Shown here one piece after another: positions 62,048-64,000 of a stretch of 64,000 nucleotides of DNA. Numbering within the stretch: position 1 is the stretch's first letter; every line of letters begins with the position of its first letter. This stretch comes from Wuchereria bancrofti (lineage: Eukaryota > Nematoda > Chromadorea > Rhabditida > Onchocercidae): NCBI GenBank assembly GCA_005281725.1, contig SSBO01000009.1, positions 275,309-339,308 of the forward strand, given 5' to 3'. The notes under the pieces are model-generated. The model searched no databases. It was not told the DNA's origin and worked only from the letters and a program-made list of their open reading frames with translations. Both the position numbers and the translations under genes were made by a program.

Positions 62048-64000
62048 TAGTAATATGCGGAAAATTTTTATGGGAAAAACTGTGAAAACGATTAATTTTG
62101 TTTTTTTTTTTTTTTTTTTTTTATTGAAAAACGTTTTTACAGAAAACGTTTAATTATTTGAACATTTGATACTTTAACAAATAATGCATACATATACTAA
62201 CTAATTTATGAATACATAAAATGTAAAAAAATATGTATGCACGTGAAAATACACGCAAAAAATGCGTTAAAATAAAAAAATACATACGTGTGAAAAAAAG
62301 TATTATTACTTTTTATTAAGAAAAATCTTTTTTTCTTTAAAAAAACGACAAAGTAAAGAAAAAAAAAGGTATGATTAATGTTGATTTTGTTGGAAAATAA
62401 ATAAAAAAAAAAAAAACTAAAATGAAATATAAACAAGATTGTTTTTTTTTTTCTTCTTTATTATTCGTGCATATTCTTGTTTATAATTTAAGCAAAAATT
62501 GATAAATCAAATTTCAGTTATTTGTCATATTATTATATGTCATATGAATCAATTTTATTGTATGATTAGATGAAAAACAAAACAGAAAAAAAAACAAAAA
62601 AAAAGAAACAAAAAAAAGAGACAAACGATTGTCATAGCTAAATGGTAACATTCAATTCTATAATGTTTAAAAAAAAAAAAGAAAAATTGCAATAATTTCC
62701 TTTTTCCTTCTATTTTTTTTTTTGTTGCTTTTTTTTCAATGGACATTTCTTAAAGGAGAAATATTATTTACTTTTTTTTTTTTTGCATTTTAATTCCATA
62801 ATTTCAATGACATTTATTGATTCATTGTTGACATTAATATGTTGAAGGTGAACCTTTTCTCCATCTCTCTCTTTAGCTTTTTATTTCTTTCTGTTCTTCT
62901 TTTTTTTTTTTTTTATTCGATGAATTTTAGTGATATTTAAATTTTTTTAATAGTTAAACATTCAAAATGTTTTTGTAAATAAGTAAAGAATAAAATTGCC
63001 TACCTGTTATTGTGATAAATTTTTAAAAATAACTAAAAGAATGGCATGATTAGATGAAAAATATTAAAAGATTAATATCATATCAGTTAATATTTAATAT
63101 ATTTAATATTTAAATTATCGCTTAATAATAATCAACAAATATTTTTAATTTTTTTTTTAAATAATTTTATTTTTACTTATTTTTTTGTTCTTATTTTTTT
63201 TTATTATATTTCTCATTTTTATATTATACATATTGATTTTTATATTAATTTTTATGTTGTAAATTTTATAATCATTTTTACGAGTAAAAATTTGTGATGC
63301 AAGATTTCAAAAAAAAAAAAAGAAAGAAGTTAAAAGCATGAAACTTTTTTTCATCTATTTTTAAATATTTTGAAATAGAAATGCGGAAGTTAAACCATGA
63401 AAATATTTCAATTTTATTATTTTCAATGTTATTTTTAATTAATTGACTGTCGTCATCACTGGTAAACGTTCAGTATTTGTCCGCTTTTTTTAATTTTAAA
63501 ATGTATTTTGTTACTTTAACCACAAAACAAGGACAACAGAAATGGATGAAATGATTTATCAAATTAATCATTTGATTGCTCTTAGCAACTATTTTTAATT
63601 TTTGATCTTAGGTATGTATTTTTAAAATCATTTATCACAAATTTCTTCAATGTTTCAATGTATTTTAACAATAATTAGTATTTCATTAATAATTTAACAG
63701 TAATTAGTGTTTCATTAATTGTCACTATGACAAAATAACTCGTAGTATTATCATTTAGTTAATTTTTTTTTTTTTAAAAAACAAGGTATTTTCATTAAAT
63801 TTCATCTATTATAAATTCTTATATATAATTTTTTTCTACTTTTATCCTTTATAACAAAAAGTAATAAACTTAACAGTCAAATTTATACTTTTACAGGATA
63901 ACAAATGAATTTTTCCTTTAAAATTTTATTTTAAAATTATAAAAAGAAATGAAATTGATTATTCTGTTAAAAATGTAAGAACTTTAATGAAAACGAATTG
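62048..64000. other. AT-rich right edge without recognisable genes
   Basis: Long A and T runs (for example a T run of about 23 near 62100) and simple sequence. I see no exon with acceptable splice sites and codon use. Confidence 0.6.

Noticed and set aside
61690..62050. His/Thr/Pro-rich and Gly/Val/Cys-rich open frames on opposite strands
   Set aside because: Products of the GT-rich minisatellite.
1..64000. CRISPR array, bacterial operon, transposase, reverse transcriptase, tRNA or rRNA genes
   Set aside because: None seen by eye on either strand. Repeat arrays here lack regular repeat-spacer structure, and no cloverleaf or transposase motif was found.

Overview
The window is AT-rich eukaryotic nuclear DNA from an animal. 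The genes are split into many short exons with clean GT/AG introns and strong TTTCAG-type acceptors. They include a Mediator subunit, a Vasa/GLH-type germline helicase, an annexin with a GYP-rich head and a CPI-17-type phosphatase inhibitor. Together with the base composition, the many ATT/ATC microsatellites and apparent splice-leader acceptors just upstream of start codons, this points to a nematode, most likely a filarial/spirurid one. That assignment is an inference from style, not from a marker gene.

Six protein-coding genes were reconstructed exon by exon, and in all six the reading phase is continuous across every junction used. From left to right they are: (1) a 5'-truncated CEP170-like centrosomal/microtubule protein, + strand, 204-8693, 18 exons; (2) MED17, - strand, 9948-14838, 12 exons, 645 aa; (3) a Vasa/GLH-like DEAD-box helicase with an RG/FG-rich head, + strand, 17086-24280, 19 exons, about 793 aa; (4) a four-repeat annexin with about 250 residues of GYPGQQ repeats, - strand, 26458-34553, 9 coding exons, 573 aa; (5) a PPP1R14/CPI-17-like protein phosphatase 1 inhibitor, + strand, 42448-45893, 4 exons, 117 aa; (6) an unrecognised coiled-coil protein with a basic tail, - strand, 47560-53016, 18 exons, 725 aa.

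The genes alternate strictly in strand (+ - + - + -), giving three tail-to-tail pairs and two head-to-head pairs. No operon is possible here. The two divergent gaps are 14.84-17.09 kb (MED17/helicase), which holds a 74-bp tandem repeat with a 12-bp palindrome, and 34.6-42.4 kb (annexin/phosphatase inhibitor), which is rich in ATC/ATT microsatellites and has a 43-bp tandem repeat. From 53.0 kb to the end no gene could be supported. That 11 kb holds microsatellites, a cluster of TTATCCGG motifs, a near-perfect hairpin, a 58-bp duplication and a GT-rich minisatellite between two copies of a 100-bp sequence.

The genes do not form a pathway: they cover transcription, germline RNA, centrosome, membrane binding and phosphatase control. 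I found no mobile element with coding capacity, no virus and no bacterial insert. The best candidates for new biology are the unrecognised coiled-coil gene, the altered motif Ib and alternative ends of the helicase, the expanding annexin repeat, and the unusual non-coding repeats.
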